From Clostridia bacterium (GTDB taxonomy: Bacteria; Bacillota; Clostridia; Oscillospirales; Acutalibacteraceae), in NCBI GenBank assembly GCA_017435665.1, contig JAFSEP010000025.1, positions 1 through 62,543 on the forward strand: 62,543 nt of DNA. The letters run 5' to 3'. A program made the position numbers and the translations under genes. Below are positions 8,292-16,359 of the stretch, in pieces. Each line of letters opens with the position of its first letter. Positions within the stretch are counted from its first letter, which is position 1. The notes under the pieces are model-generated. The model was not told the DNA's origin. It did not search any database and saw nothing but the letters and a program-made list of their open reading frames with translations.

Positions 8292-8699
8292 ATGGAAAGC
8301 TTTGAAAATATAACAAGAAGAATCAGGGACGTTCTTGCCGCAAACGAGGAGTTTGCCGGAAGCAACATTGTGACCCTCGGCTTCGTTCCCCGAACTCTCC
8401 CGAATCCTCTCAGGTCTCTTTATACGGTGGTGAAGCCGGTTAAAATGACAGTAGAGGAAAATACTGAGGAAGGCTCAACATATTCCAAGGTTGTCAGATA
8501 TACCGTTGGAATAAGTCTGCACAAAGCAGAAAGACGTGACCCCTCAGAGCTTCTGACACGCTTTACCATTGCTCTTGAAGTCTTTGAGGAAAGCAACGAT
8601 TTCACCGTATTTGATGCAGGCTTTGACAGTATGAAGCGTGATCCTGACACGAACTCGATTGTTCTTCCTGCATATATAACCCTCAAAATGTATTACTGA
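8292..8699 (+). CDS. Tail terminator/neck-like phage protein
   Basis: 135 residues with an AGGAGG site 5 nt before the ATG. The fold pattern, an N-terminal helix, then YTVVKPVKMTVEEN, VVRYTVGISLHK and a helix before FDAGFDSMKRD, resembles tail terminator or minor neck proteins. It is the last phage gene: where tail tube and tape measure genes would follow there is instead a promoter for dCMP deaminase. Function is inferred from order and could be wrong. Confidence 0.5.
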   Translation: MESFENITRRIRDVLAANEEFAGSNIVTLGFVPRTLPNPLRSLYTVVKPVKMTVEENTEEGSTYSKVVRYTVGISLHKAERRDPSELLTRFTIALEVFEESNDFTVFDAGFDSMKRDPDTNSIVLPAYITLKMYY

Positions 8700-8703
8700 C
8701 ATC

Positions 8704-8732
8704 TTGCTTTAGTCTTTTGTTTGTGTTAGAAT
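8704..8732 (+). promoter_or_regulatory. Sigma-A-type promoter for dCMP deaminase
   Basis: TTGCTT (8704-8709), 17-nt spacer, TAGAAT (8727-8732). It begins 5 nt after the last phage stop codon and gives the deaminase its own transcript. Confidence 0.65.
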
Positions 8733-8762
8733 TAAAGCACGAAACAAAAAGGAGATGTGAAT

Positions 8763-9260
8763 ATGCCGAAAAGAGAAGATTATCTGACATGGGACGAATA
8801 CTTTATGGGGGTTGCAATTCTGTCAGCATACAGAAGCAAGGATCCCAATACTCAGGTGGGAGCCTGCATCGTAAATGACCGCAACCACATTATGAGCGTT
8901 GGCTATAACGGCCTGCCTATGGGTTGCAGCGATGACGAGTATCCTTGGGAGAGAGACGGGGATTCCTTTAACACAAAGTACCCCTATGTCTGCCATGCAG
9001 AGCTTAATGCAATACTTAACAATGCGGGAGCTTCTCTTGAGGGCTGCAGAATATACGTTGCTCTTTTCCCGTGTAACGAGTGCGCAAAGGCGATTATCCA
9101 GAGTGGAATAAGAAAGGTCGTTTATCTCAGCGATAAGTATGCATCCTCCGCTTCCACCAGAGCCTCAAAGAGAATGTTTGATTCGGCAGGAGTTGAATAC
9201 ACTCAGCTGAAGCTTGACAGAAAGAATCTGATTATCAATTTTGATGAGAAGAGCATATAA
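8763..9260 (+). CDS. dCMP deaminase (cytidine/deoxycytidylate deaminase family)
   Basis: 165 residues from the ATG at 8763 (GGAG 8 nt upstream; the GTG at 8757 is too close to the RBS). Zinc-dependent deaminase motifs are complete: CHAELNAILN, with the His ligand and catalytic Glu, and PCNECAKAI with the two Cys ligands. It converts dCMP to dUMP for dTMP synthesis. Its size fits ComEB-type enzymes. The gene directly follows the phage module but has its own promoter and terminator, so I treat it as chromosomal, although phages also carry such genes. Confidence 0.92.
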   Translation: MPKREDYLTWDEYFMGVAILSAYRSKDPNTQVGACIVNDRNHIMSVGYNGLPMGCSDDEYPWERDGDSFNTKYPYVCHAELNAILNNAGASLEGCRIYVALFPCNECAKAIIQSGIRKVVYLSDKYASSASTRASKRMFDSAGVEYTQLKLDRKNLIINFDEKSI

Positions 9261-9264
9261 AACC

Positions 9265-9301
9265 AAGGGAATGTGTCCTCTGAGGGTGCATTCCCTTTTT
9301 G
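9265..9301 (+). terminator. Rho-independent terminator after dCMP deaminase
   Basis: AAGGGAATG ... CATTCCCTT stem followed by a T-run. Confidence 0.8.
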
Positions 9302-9369
9302 TTTTTCCTGTTTTGTTGTGCAAATCCGTTGCATTCGGCTTTACGGGTTATAAAAATAACTGAAAATAC

Positions 9370-9399
9370 TTGCAAAACTTTGTATATATAGTGTATAAT
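9370..9399 (+). promoter_or_regulatory. Promoter of the GH3 gene
   Basis: TTGCAA (9370-9375), 18-nt spacer, TATAAT (9394-9399), 38 nt before the start codon. Confidence 0.7.
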
Positions 9400-9437
9400 T
9401 GACGAGATAAATATTTATTGCAATAGGAGGAATTGTG

Positions 9438-11882
9438 ATGAAATATCAGGAAATAATCGACCAGTTAACCTTAGAAGAAAAAATCAAGCTCTGTTCAGGT
9501 AAGAATTTCTGGAGCATGAACGGCGTTGAACGCCTTGGCATTCCCGAAATCTGCCTTACAGACGGACCTCACGGTCTGCGTAAGAAGAACCCCGATGCAA
9601 AGGGCAGCTCCCTTGACAACTCAGTTCCGTCAACCTGCTTCCCCACAGCAGTTACAACTGCATGTAGCTGGGACCCCGAGCTTCTTTATGAAATGGGTGT
9701 TGCACTCGGTGAGGAATGCTTACAGGAAAAGGTAAGTGTTATCCTCGGCCCCGGCGTTAATATGAAGCGTTCGCCTCTTTGCGGAAGAAACTTTGAGTAT
9801 TTCTCAGAGGATCCCCTTCTTGCAGGTGAGGTTGCCGCAGGTCTTATCAACGGCGTTCAGTCAAAGGGCATAGGCACATCACTTAAACATTTTGCAGCCA
9901 ACAACCAGGAAGCAAGAAGAATGAAGATAGACACAATTGTTGACGAAAGAACTCTCCGTGAAATCTATCTTACAGGCTTTGAGATTGCTGTTAAGAAGGC
10001 TCAGCCCTGGACGGTAATGAATGCATACAACAGGCTTAACGGTGAATACTGCTCAGACAGCCATTGGCTTCAGACAAAGGTGCTTCGTGACGAATGGGGC
10101 TTTGAAGGCATAGTTGTAAGCGACTGGGGTGCAGCAAACGAAAGAGCAAGAGGCGTTTATGCAGGTAACGATCTTGAAATGCCCTCATCAGGCGGCTATA
10201 ACTCAGATAAGCTTTATAAGGCAGTAACATCAGGTGAGCTTGATGAAGCAGATCTTGATAAGGTTGTTGACAGACTCCTTGATCTCATTATGAAGTCAAA
10301 GGAAAGTCTTTGCGACTATACATATGACAAGCAGGCACACCATGACCTTGCAAGAAAGATTGCAGGCGCTTCAATGGTGCTTATGAAGAACGAGGGAGGC
10401 ATCCTTCCCGTTTCTGCAGACAAGAAGATTGCTGTTATCGGCGATATGGCAAAGGCTCCCAGATATCAGGGTGCAGGTTCATCTAACATCAATCCCAACA
10501 AGCTTGACTGTGCTTATGATGCATTTGTGGAAGCAGGCTTTGCTCCTGTTTATGCTCCCGGATATAACGGCAAGTCAGATAAGCCCGATTATGCTCTTAT
10601 TGCTGATGCAGTTAAGGCAGCAGAGAGTGCAGACGTTGTATTTGTTTTTGCAGGTCTTACATCAGAATACGAATCAGAAGGCTACGACAGAGAGCATATG
10701 GATATTCCCGCTTCTCACAACGAGCTTATTGATGCAGTCTGCGGTGCAAATGAAAACGTGGTTATCGTTCTTGCAGGCGGTTCTCCCGTTGCTATGCCCT
10801 GGCTCGGCAAGGTTAAGGGTGTTCTTAACTCATATCTCGGCGGTCAGGCAGGCGGAAGTGCAGTCGTTGATATCATCACAGGTAAGGTTAATCCCTCAGG
10901 TAAGCTTGCCGAAACATATCCCGTTTCACTTGATACCAACCCCAGCTACAACTTCTTCCCCGGCGGAACAAAGTCAGTTCGCTATAATGAAAGTATCTAT
11001 ATCGGTTACAGATATTATGACACAGCAGAAAAGGAAGTTCTCTTCCCCTTCGGCTTCGGTCTTTCATACACAAGCTATGAATATTCAGACCTCAAGCTCA
11101 GTGCTGACAGCATAAAGGATACAGATACTCTTACGGTTTCTTTCAAGATCAAGAACACAGGCGCAGTAGCAGGTGCAGAAATAGCACAGGTTTACGTTGC
11201 CGACAAGGAAAGCACAATCTACCGTCCCAAGAAGGAGCTCAAGGGCTTTACAAAGGTATGGCTTGAGCCGGGCGAAGAAAAGGAAGTATCTGTTGAGCTT
11301 TCAAAGAGAGCTTTCGCTTATTACAATATCAACATTGCTGATTGGCACGTTGAAAGCGGTGACTTCGGTATTCTTGTAGGTGCTTCATCTCAGGATATCA
11401 GACTTGAAGGCACAGTTAACGTTGAAAGCACGGTTGAGGCAGAAATTCCCGATTACAGAATTTCAGCTCCCAAGTATTACACGGCTGATATTATGGAAAT
11501 TGAAGACAGCCAGTTTGTAGCTGTTCTCGGCAAGGAGCTTCCCGAGCTCAACCGTAATCCGGCAGTACCCCTTGATTATACCTGTTCACTTGAGGATGCA
11601 GTTAATTCAAAGTGGGGCAAGAGAATCAACGGCCTTATTGACAAGGTTATGGGTCTTAACTTTGTTGCAGGCGGTTCAACAACAGGTATGATGAAGGCTA
11701 TGGCACTTCAGATTCCTGTACGTAACTTTGTTACAATGAGTGGCGGCGTTATGTCAACTGAAATGGCAGACGGTCTTATGATGATTCTTAACGGAGACAG
11801 CGCAGGCAAGGGCTTCGGTAAGATTGTCAAGGGTCTTGGCGGTGCGCTCAAGAAGCTTCCGGCAATGCTTAAAGAAATTTAA
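9438..11882 (+). CDS. Beta-glucosidase-type glycoside hydrolase family 3
   Basis: 814 residues from ATG 9438 (AGGAGG 7 nt upstream; a GTG at 9435 is also in frame). The GH3 barrel carries SLKHFAANNQEARR and the nucleophile segment GIVVSDWGA with Asp about residue 229. A C-terminal alpha/beta sandwich follows (GAGSSNINP), then a fibronectin-III-like domain typical of beta-glucosidases (LFPFGFGLSYTSYEY, KNTGAVAGAEIAQVYV). The last about 110 residues, helical after SAPKYYTADIM, are an extension I do not recognise. No signal peptide, so it hydrolyses imported beta-glucosides in the cytoplasm. Confidence 0.92.
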   Translation: MKYQEIIDQLTLEEKIKLCSGKNFWSMNGVERLGIPEICLTDGPHGLRKKNPDAKGSSLDNSVPSTCFPTAVTTACSWDPELLYEMGVALGEECLQEKVSVILGPGVNMKRSPLCGRNFEYFSEDPLLAGEVAAGLINGVQSKGIGTSLKHFAANNQEARRMKIDTIVDERTLREIYLTGFEIAVKKAQPWTVMNAYNRLNGEYCSDSHWLQTKVLRDEWGFEGIVVSDWGAANERARGVYAGNDLEMPSSGGYNSDKLYKAVTSGELDEADLDKVVDRLLDLIMKSKESLCDYTYDKQAHHDLARKIAGASMVLMKNEGGILPVSADKKIAVIGDMAKAPRYQGAGSSNINPNKLDCAYDAFVEAGFAPVYAPGYNGKSDKPDYALIADAVKAAESADVVFVFAGLTSEYESEGYDREHMDIPASHNELIDAVCGANENVVIVLAGGSPVAMPWLGKVKGVLNSYLGGQAGGSAVVDIITGKVNPSGKLAETYPVSLDTNPSYNFFPGGTKSVRYNESIYIGYRYYDTAEKEVLFPFGFGLSYTSYEYSDLKLSADSIKDTDTLTVSFKIKNTGAVAGAEIAQVYVADKESTIYRPKKELKGFTKVWLEPGEEKEVSVELSKRAFAYYNINIADWHVESGDFGILVGASSQDIRLEGTVNVESTVEAEIPDYRISAPKYYTADIMEIEDSQFVAVLGKELPELNRNPAVPLDYTCSLEDAVNSKWGKRINGLIDKVMGLNFVAGGSTTGMMKAMALQIPVRNFVTMSGGVMSTEMADGLMMILNGDSAGKGFGKIVKGLGGALKKLPAMLKEI

Positions 11883-11901
11883 TCTGATACGGATTGGCAA
11901 A

Positions 11902-11987
11902 GCCCCGGCGCGCAGCGCCGGGGCATCTTTCTGCGAAGCAGAAAGATGCCGAGGCTACGCCTCGGGCGTAGTGGCGGCTTCGCCGCC
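11902..11987. repeat. Four tandem perfect triloop hairpins
   Basis: Four back-to-back perfect stems, each with a 3-nt loop: GCCCCGGCGC-GCA (11902-11924), ATCTTTCTGC-GAA (11925-11947), CCGAGGC-TAC (11949-11965) and GGCGGC-TTC (11973-11987). The stems are 10, 10, 7 and 6 bp. It starts 20 nt past the GH3 stop, so it probably ends that mRNA or protects it. No poly-T follows. Confidence 0.7.
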
Positions 11988-12035
11988 CTGCAAACCTGAA
12001 TTTATATAAAAACTATTAACATTCTCGATAAATCG

Positions 12036-12064
12036 TTGACAATAGTTTCCAATTGAGATATACT
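12036..12064 (+). promoter_or_regulatory. Promoter of the aminotransferase gene
   Basis: TTGACA (12036-12041), 17-nt spacer, TATACT (12059-12064), a near-consensus promoter matching the apparently high-expression codon use of the gene. Confidence 0.8.
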
Positions 12065-12068
12065 TATA

Positions 12069-12100
12069 CAGATAGTGAACGGTTACTTACCGTAAATCTG
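12069..12100 (+). promoter_or_regulatory. Dyad at the transcription start of the aminotransferase gene
   Basis: Nested inverted repeats CAGAT...ATCTG enclosing ACGGT-TACTT-ACCGT, starting 5 nt after the -10 box. It could be a repressor operator or a 5' UTR stem-loop. No regulator is identified. Confidence 0.4.
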
Positions 12101-12126
12101 AAAAATTATAATTATGGAGGAAAAAG

Positions 12127-13611
12127 ATGATGGATACAAGATTCGCAATATCAAACTATCCCGACGCAAGAGCTATTGATGCTCAGCTTAGTGAGCTTAT
12201 CAAGAAGCCCATTCACTCAATCGCTCCCGATGCATTGGCAAAATATGAGGCAGAATACTTCGATAAGAAGTGTGCTAAGTCAAAGGAAATGGTTACAGAA
12301 GCAAAGAAGATCATCCCCGGCGGTGTTCAGCATAACCTTGCTTTCAACTATCCGTTCCCTCTTGCTTTCGTTAAGGCTGAAGGCGCAAAGCTTTATGACG
12401 TTGACGGAAACGAATACTATGACTTCTTACAGGCAGGCGGCCCCACAGTTCTCGGCTCAAACCCCATAGAAGTCCGTGAACAGGTTATCGACCTTCTCAA
12501 TACTTGCGGTCCCTCAACAGGTCTTTTCCACGAATTTGAATATAAGCTCGCAAAGAAGATCGCTGACAGCGTTCCCACAGTTGATATGTTCAGAATGTTA
12601 GGTTCAGGTACAGAAGCATGTATGTGCGCTGCACGTATTGCACGTCTTGCAACAAAGAAGAAGAACATAGTTAAAATGGGTGGCGCATACCACGGTTGGT
12701 CAGATCAGATGGGCTACGGTATCCGTATCCCCGGCTCAAAGGGCACTCAGGCTGTTGGTGTTCCCGGTCGTATTATGAGAGATACTCAGGAATTCTTCCC
12801 CAATGACCTCGATTCACTTGAAAGAGTTCTCAGAATGAACCAGTTCAAGGGCGGCACAGCTGCTGTTTATCTTGAACCCCTCGGTCCCGAAAGCGGTTCT
12901 CGTCCCGTTGATGCAGATTTCTGCAAGGGCGTTGAAAGACTTTGCCGTAAGTACGGCGCACTCCTCGTATTTGATGAGGTTGTTACAGGCTTCCGTGTAG
13001 GTATGGCAGGTGCTCAGGGCTACTTCGGTGTTGAACCCGACCTTACAATCTTCGGTAAGGTTATCGCAGGCGGTTATCCCGGTGCAGGCGGCGTAGGCGG
13101 TAAGAGAGAATATATGAAGTACCTCGGTGCAGGTCTTGACGCAACAGGCGAAAAGATCAAGAAGGCATTCTGCGGCGGTACAATGAGCGCTAACCCCCTC
13201 AGCTGTGTTGCAGGTTACTATACTCTTGAAGAAATCGATAAGCAGAACGCTTGCCAGAAGGCAGGTCTTATGGGTGACAGACTTACAGCAGGTCTTAACG
13301 AAATCATCCAGAGAAGAAACCTTCCCTTCGTAGCATTCAACCAGGGCTCAATCGTTCATATGGAAACAGTTGCAACTCTTCAGTTCGCTATCGACTGGTC
13401 AAAGCTCTGGACAGTACCTCACGTTCTTTCACAGACAAGCAAGAGAAAGACAGCTATGACTCATATGGGTGCTGCTTATATGGCAGAAGGTCTCGTAACT
13501 CTCGCAGGTTCAAGACTTTACACATCAGCTGCATACAATGAAGAAATGATCGACGATGCACTTTCTCGCTTCGATAAGGTATTCTCACAGATCGCAGTTG
13601 TTGAAGACTGA
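12127..13611 (+). CDS. Class III (PLP) aminotransferase, GSA-aminomutase-like
   Basis: 494 residues, GGAGG site before ATG 12127. The N-terminal KKIIPGGVQHNL, then GAKLYDVDGNEYYDFLQ, the mid-protein GSGTEACMCAARIARLAT, KMGGAYHGWSDQ, the Asp segment LLVFDEVVTGFRVG and the PLP lysine in LTIFGKVIAGGYP place it with glutamate-1-semialdehyde aminomutase-like class III aminotransferases. It is longer than true HemL (about 430) and no haem genes are nearby, so it probably acts on another substrate. Located 78 bp upstream of a class II aldolase, which suggests a shared pathway. Confidence 0.85.
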   Translation: MMDTRFAISNYPDARAIDAQLSELIKKPIHSIAPDALAKYEAEYFDKKCAKSKEMVTEAKKIIPGGVQHNLAFNYPFPLAFVKAEGAKLYDVDGNEYYDFLQAGGPTVLGSNPIEVREQVIDLLNTCGPSTGLFHEFEYKLAKKIADSVPTVDMFRMLGSGTEACMCAARIARLATKKKNIVKMGGAYHGWSDQMGYGIRIPGSKGTQAVGVPGRIMRDTQEFFPNDLDSLERVLRMNQFKGGTAAVYLEPLGPESGSRPVDADFCKGVERLCRKYGALLVFDEVVTGFRVGMAGAQGYFGVEPDLTIFGKVIAGGYPGAGGVGGKREYMKYLGAGLDATGEKIKKAFCGGTMSANPLSCVAGYYTLEEIDKQNACQKAGLMGDRLTAGLNEIIQRRNLPFVAFNQGSIVHMETVATLQFAIDWSKLWTVPHVLSQTSKRKTAMTHMGAAYMAEGLVTLAGSRLYTSAAYNEEMIDDALSRFDKVFSQIAVVED

Positions 13612-13630
13612 TAATTATTAAAATTCCACA

Positions 13631-13653
13631 GGGCGGAAACTCTCCGCCCTTTT
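13631..13653 (+). terminator. Hairpin between aminotransferase and aldolase genes
   Basis: GGGCGGA-AACTC-TCCGCCC stem followed by TTTT. It is short, so it may only partly terminate and tune aldolase expression. Confidence 0.65.
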
Positions 13654-13689
13654 CGGATATTTTGTAACTCTATAAAAGGAGAAAAAACA

Positions 13690-14895
13690 ATGGATATTTT
13701 AACAGCAAAAGAAACCGTTGTTGAAGCAGGTAAACAGCTTGTAAAATACGGACTCATTGCAAGAACCTGGGGCAACGTAAGCTGCAGAATCAGTGACACA
13801 CAGTTTGTTATCACACCCTCAGGTAAGCCTTATGAAAGCCTTACTGCTGATGATATTGTTACAGTTAATATTGCAGACCTTGAATATGAAGGCGATATCA
13901 AGCCCTCAAGCGAAAAGGGTGTTCACGCTGAGTGCTATAAGCACCGTCCCGACGTTAACTTTGTTATTCACACACACCAGATGAACGCTTCTATTGTAAG
14001 TGCTCTCGGTGCAGACATCACAGGTATTGAAGGACGTTCAGCTGAAATCGTAGGCAATGAGCTTGTTATTGCAGGATACGGTCTCCCCGGCACCAAGACT
14101 CTCAGAAAGGGCGTTATTGCTGCTCTTGAAAGAACAAGCTCAAATGCAGTTATTATGGCTCACCACGGTGCAGTCTGCATGGGTAAGGATTACGAGGAAG
14201 CATTTTCGGTTGCAAATGAGGTTGAAATCATTTGTGAAAAGTATGTGCTTCGTAAGTATAAGGAAGCATCAGGCAAGGTTGGCGAAAGCATCCTTGACGT
14301 TGCTAACTACATTTCAGATATGTTCAGAACAGGCGATATCTGCGAAGAAATTGATAAGTATGACAGTAAGCGTGAAGGTACTGTTATGACTATGATGGAT
14401 AAGCAGGGCAAGGACGTTGCAACAGTAAACGTAATGTGCGGCTGCGCAAAGGGAGAGATTCCCGCAGAAGCAAAGCTCCATATGGCTGTTTATAACAAGA
14501 GAAAAGACGTCAATTATATTATCCATTCAGATATAGGCGAGGTTCAGGCTGCTTCCGCTATGGGCAAGACTATGAAGCCTCTTCTTGATGATTTTGCTCA
14601 GATAGCCGGCCCCACAGTCAAGTGTGTCAAGTATGCAACAGACTGTGCAAAGAGTCTCAAGCAGGTTCAGAAGGCTCTCAGGGGTGGAAGAAATGCCGTT
14701 ATGCTCAAGGACAACAGTGCGCTCTGCTGCGGTCCCGATCAGTTTAATGCTCAGGCAACGGAAATGGTTGTTGAGAAGAACTGCAAAACATATGCAGGTG
14801 CTGAGCTCTTCGGTAATGTTAAGCCTATCAACGCAATTGAAAGCCACCTTATGAATATTGTTTACAGACTCAAGTATTCAAAGCAGGCTAAGTGA
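13690..14895 (+). CDS. Tandem two-domain class II aldolase/adducin protein
   Basis: 401 residues with two consecutive class II aldolase/adducin domains (about 1-200 and 210-400). The first keeps the family's features: ARTWGNVSCRISD, VITPSG, SSEKGVHAECYK, metal-binding HTHQ and MAHHGAVCMG. The second (VNVMCGCAKGEIPAE, VNYIIHSDIGEVQAAS, GGRNAVMLKDNSALCCG) has His-Ser-Asp at the HTH position and lacks the second His pair, so it is probably not catalytic. Single-domain enzymes are about 215 residues, making this a duplication or fusion. It cleaves or forms a phosphorylated sugar or hydroxy-acid; substrate unknown. It lies behind the aminotransferase. Confidence 0.8.
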   Translation: MDILTAKETVVEAGKQLVKYGLIARTWGNVSCRISDTQFVITPSGKPYESLTADDIVTVNIADLEYEGDIKPSSEKGVHAECYKHRPDVNFVIHTHQMNASIVSALGADITGIEGRSAEIVGNELVIAGYGLPGTKTLRKGVIAALERTSSNAVIMAHHGAVCMGKDYEEAFSVANEVEIICEKYVLRKYKEASGKVGESILDVANYISDMFRTGDICEEIDKYDSKREGTVMTMMDKQGKDVATVNVMCGCAKGEIPAEAKLHMAVYNKRKDVNYIIHSDIGEVQAASAMGKTMKPLLDDFAQIAGPTVKCVKYATDCAKSLKQVQKALRGGRNAVMLKDNSALCCGPDQFNAQATEMVVEKNCKTYAGAELFGNVKPINAIESHLMNIVYRLKYSKQAK

Positions 14896-14901
14896 TAAGA
14901 G

Positions 14902-14936
14902 AAGCTATCTGAATTTTCAGATAGCTTTATTTTTTT
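14902..14936 (+). terminator. Terminator after the aldolase gene
   Basis: AAGCTATCTGA/TCAGATAGCTT 11-bp stem followed by TATTTTTTT. Confidence 0.88.
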
Positions 14937-14962
14937 GCCGGTTTTGACGTGTAACTAAAGCA

Positions 14963-14991
14963 TTGAATGTTTTGTGAATATGTGTTACAAT
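14963..14991 (+). promoter_or_regulatory. Promoter of the membrane protein/lipoprotein pair
   Basis: TTGAAT (14963-14968), 17-nt spacer, TACAAT (14986-14991). Confidence 0.6.
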
Positions 14992-15061
14992 CAGTATGAT
15001 AATGTAGTTTTGCTACGAAAATTGCAATTTGTATTTGAGAAAACAAAAGGAGATGAATAAA

Positions 15062-15901
15062 ATGCAATACCTAGTGGAAGTTAGCGGTGAGGTGGCATCT
15101 AGGAAAAACAAAACTTATGTCATAAATTCCTCATCAGAGGGAAATGCTCAATTGATTGCTACACAAAGGTTCAATGATGAGTATTACATAGTGGGTGAGC
15201 CAGTTAGCTCAAAACCGAAAATGAGAACAAAGAAGGCTATTGTTTCATTTGTTTTAATGGCAATAGCAATAGTGATTTCATTTATTCCTTGGTTCATTGA
15301 AGGCACACATGAGCCTGTATCAATTCGACCTGACGTGTTTTCGCTATTATATTCAGTGGCATTTTATTGTGCATATTTTTTGCGTTTTAAAGGAATTAAG
15401 CAAACCTTTGATTCTTGGATAGACGTGACATCAGTTGTATTTTTGACATTGTTGGTGTCAACCTTTGTTAAGGCTATTACATTGCCTGCAAAAATAAATT
15501 TATTTGGCTTAGTTTCCTTTGATATCAACCCAATGATAATACTAATTTTTGCGTTGCTTCTTTCTGTGCTGGGTGTAAAACTAGCTAGTGTACTAGCGTT
15601 TGCTATTCTTGGAATGTTTGCCGCATCTCAAATGATTCAACTTAGTGATGCTATGGCAATTTGGGGGATAGTTTATGTTTTGTGTGCTTTTATTGGATTG
15701 GGAATGAATTTTTCAATAGAACCGGCGATTTCCGAAACATTCTCAGCGCTTAAATTAACTGCATCAAGTGGTATGAAATTTTTATCTAACGATGTTGCGA
15801 TAGCCAAAAGTCAATTGTCAGGCATTAAAGTTACTGGTGTTGTTAACAAAGAAAAAGTACTTGAACAAAATGCAGAAGATAAAGAAGATAAAAAAGAATG
15901 A
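15062..15901 (+). CDS. Polytopic membrane protein of unknown function
   Basis: 279 residues from ATG 15062 (GGAG 9 nt upstream; the ATG at 15053 is too close to it). A soluble N-terminal segment (about 1-50, YLVEVSGEVASRKNKTYVIN) has a small beta-rich look, followed by about six hydrophobic helices between residues 58 and 220 and a charged cytoplasmic tail ending in DKEDKKE. No recognised family. The gene is more AT-rich and uses different codons from its neighbours (CAA, TTA and GTT are common), suggesting transfer. Its stop overlaps an ATG linked to the lipoprotein gene. Confidence 0.7.
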   Translation: MQYLVEVSGEVASRKNKTYVINSSSEGNAQLIATQRFNDEYYIVGEPVSSKPKMRTKKAIVSFVLMAIAIVISFIPWFIEGTHEPVSIRPDVFSLLYSVAFYCAYFLRFKGIKQTFDSWIDVTSVVFLTLLVSTFVKAITLPAKINLFGLVSFDINPMIILIFALLLSVLGVKLASVLAFAILGMFAASQMIQLSDAMAIWGIVYVLCAFIGLGMNFSIEPAISETFSALKLTASSGMKFLSNDVAIAKSQLSGIKVTGVVNKEKVLEQNAEDKEDKKE

Positions 15902-15921
15902 CAAGAAAGGGTGTGCTAGAA

Positions 15922-16353
15922 GTGAAAAAGATATGTTCTTGCGTTTTTGCGATAATTGTGGTTTTGACAGTCGGGTTTAGTTTAACTGCCTGTTCTTCAA
16001 AAACAAATGAAAAGGCGGAAAAAGACACGGCAGGTCGTTATCTTACAATTATTAACAAAACTGAGCAAGTGATTAATGAAGTACACGTTTATGTTGGAGA
16101 AGGAACAGAAATTGAAAGCATGGAAAAAGAAAATCCAGATGAAACAAGTTTCTCAATAAAAATACCGGTTGCTTATGCCAAGTATTCGGAATTTATTGTA
16201 GAGTTGATTGACAGATATGGCTTGAAATACCAAAAAGAAGTGCAAAACGTAGGGCTCTTGGGTAGAACAGAAGTTGTGATATCAGAAGATGATTATGTTA
16301 AGCAAAACGGAGACTTTTGGAACAAAGTAGATCAATTCTTCAATGGTGATTAA
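15922..16353 (+). CDS. Small secreted lipoprotein
   Basis: 143 residues from a GTG at 15922, chosen because it gives a clean signal peptide (VKKICSCVFAIIVVLTVGFS) with lipobox LTAC and has AAAGG 11 nt upstream. An ATG at 15898 overlapping the preceding stop would add eight residues. After the lipid-attached Cys comes a charged linker and a compact domain (YLTIINKTEQVINEVHVYVG) of unknown function. Same AT-rich composition as the membrane protein before it; the two probably work together in the envelope. Confidence 0.7.
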   Translation: MKKICSCVFAIIVVLTVGFSLTACSSKTNEKAEKDTAGRYLTIINKTEQVINEVHVYVGEGTEIESMEKENPDETSFSIKIPVAYAKYSEFIVELIDRYGLKYQKEVQNVGLLGRTEVVISEDDYVKQNGDFWNKVDQFFNGD

Positions 16354-16359
16354 ATTTAA

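Larger units (their letters stand above)
2324..8699 (+). mobile_element. Phage packaging/head/neck module without tail genes
   Basis: Nine tightly packed same-strand genes in canonical Caudoviricetes order: terminase small and large subunits, portal, maturation protease, decoration protein, major capsid protein, then three connector/neck-sized proteins. Every reading frame is open and almost all have good RBSs or ATGA overlaps. Nothing in the flanks encodes an integrase, repressor, replication, tail, holin or endolysin function. It is either a prophage remnant whose other modules were deleted cleanly, part of a satellite, or a domesticated capsid. Confidence 0.8.

Noticed and set aside
8757-9260. 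dCMP deaminase as the last gene of the phage module
   Set aside because: It has its own promoter, RBS and terminator, and the family is common on chromosomes. A phage origin cannot be excluded, but nothing in the sequence requires it.
10429-11115. 228-residue plus-strand ORF within the GH3 gene
   Set aside because: Alternate-frame shadow of a highly codon-biased gene, with no RBS and low-complexity Leu/Gln composition.
11902-11987. CRISPR array
   Set aside because: The units are hairpins of different sequence with no spacers and no cas genes; the 32-kb repeats likewise lack regular spacing.
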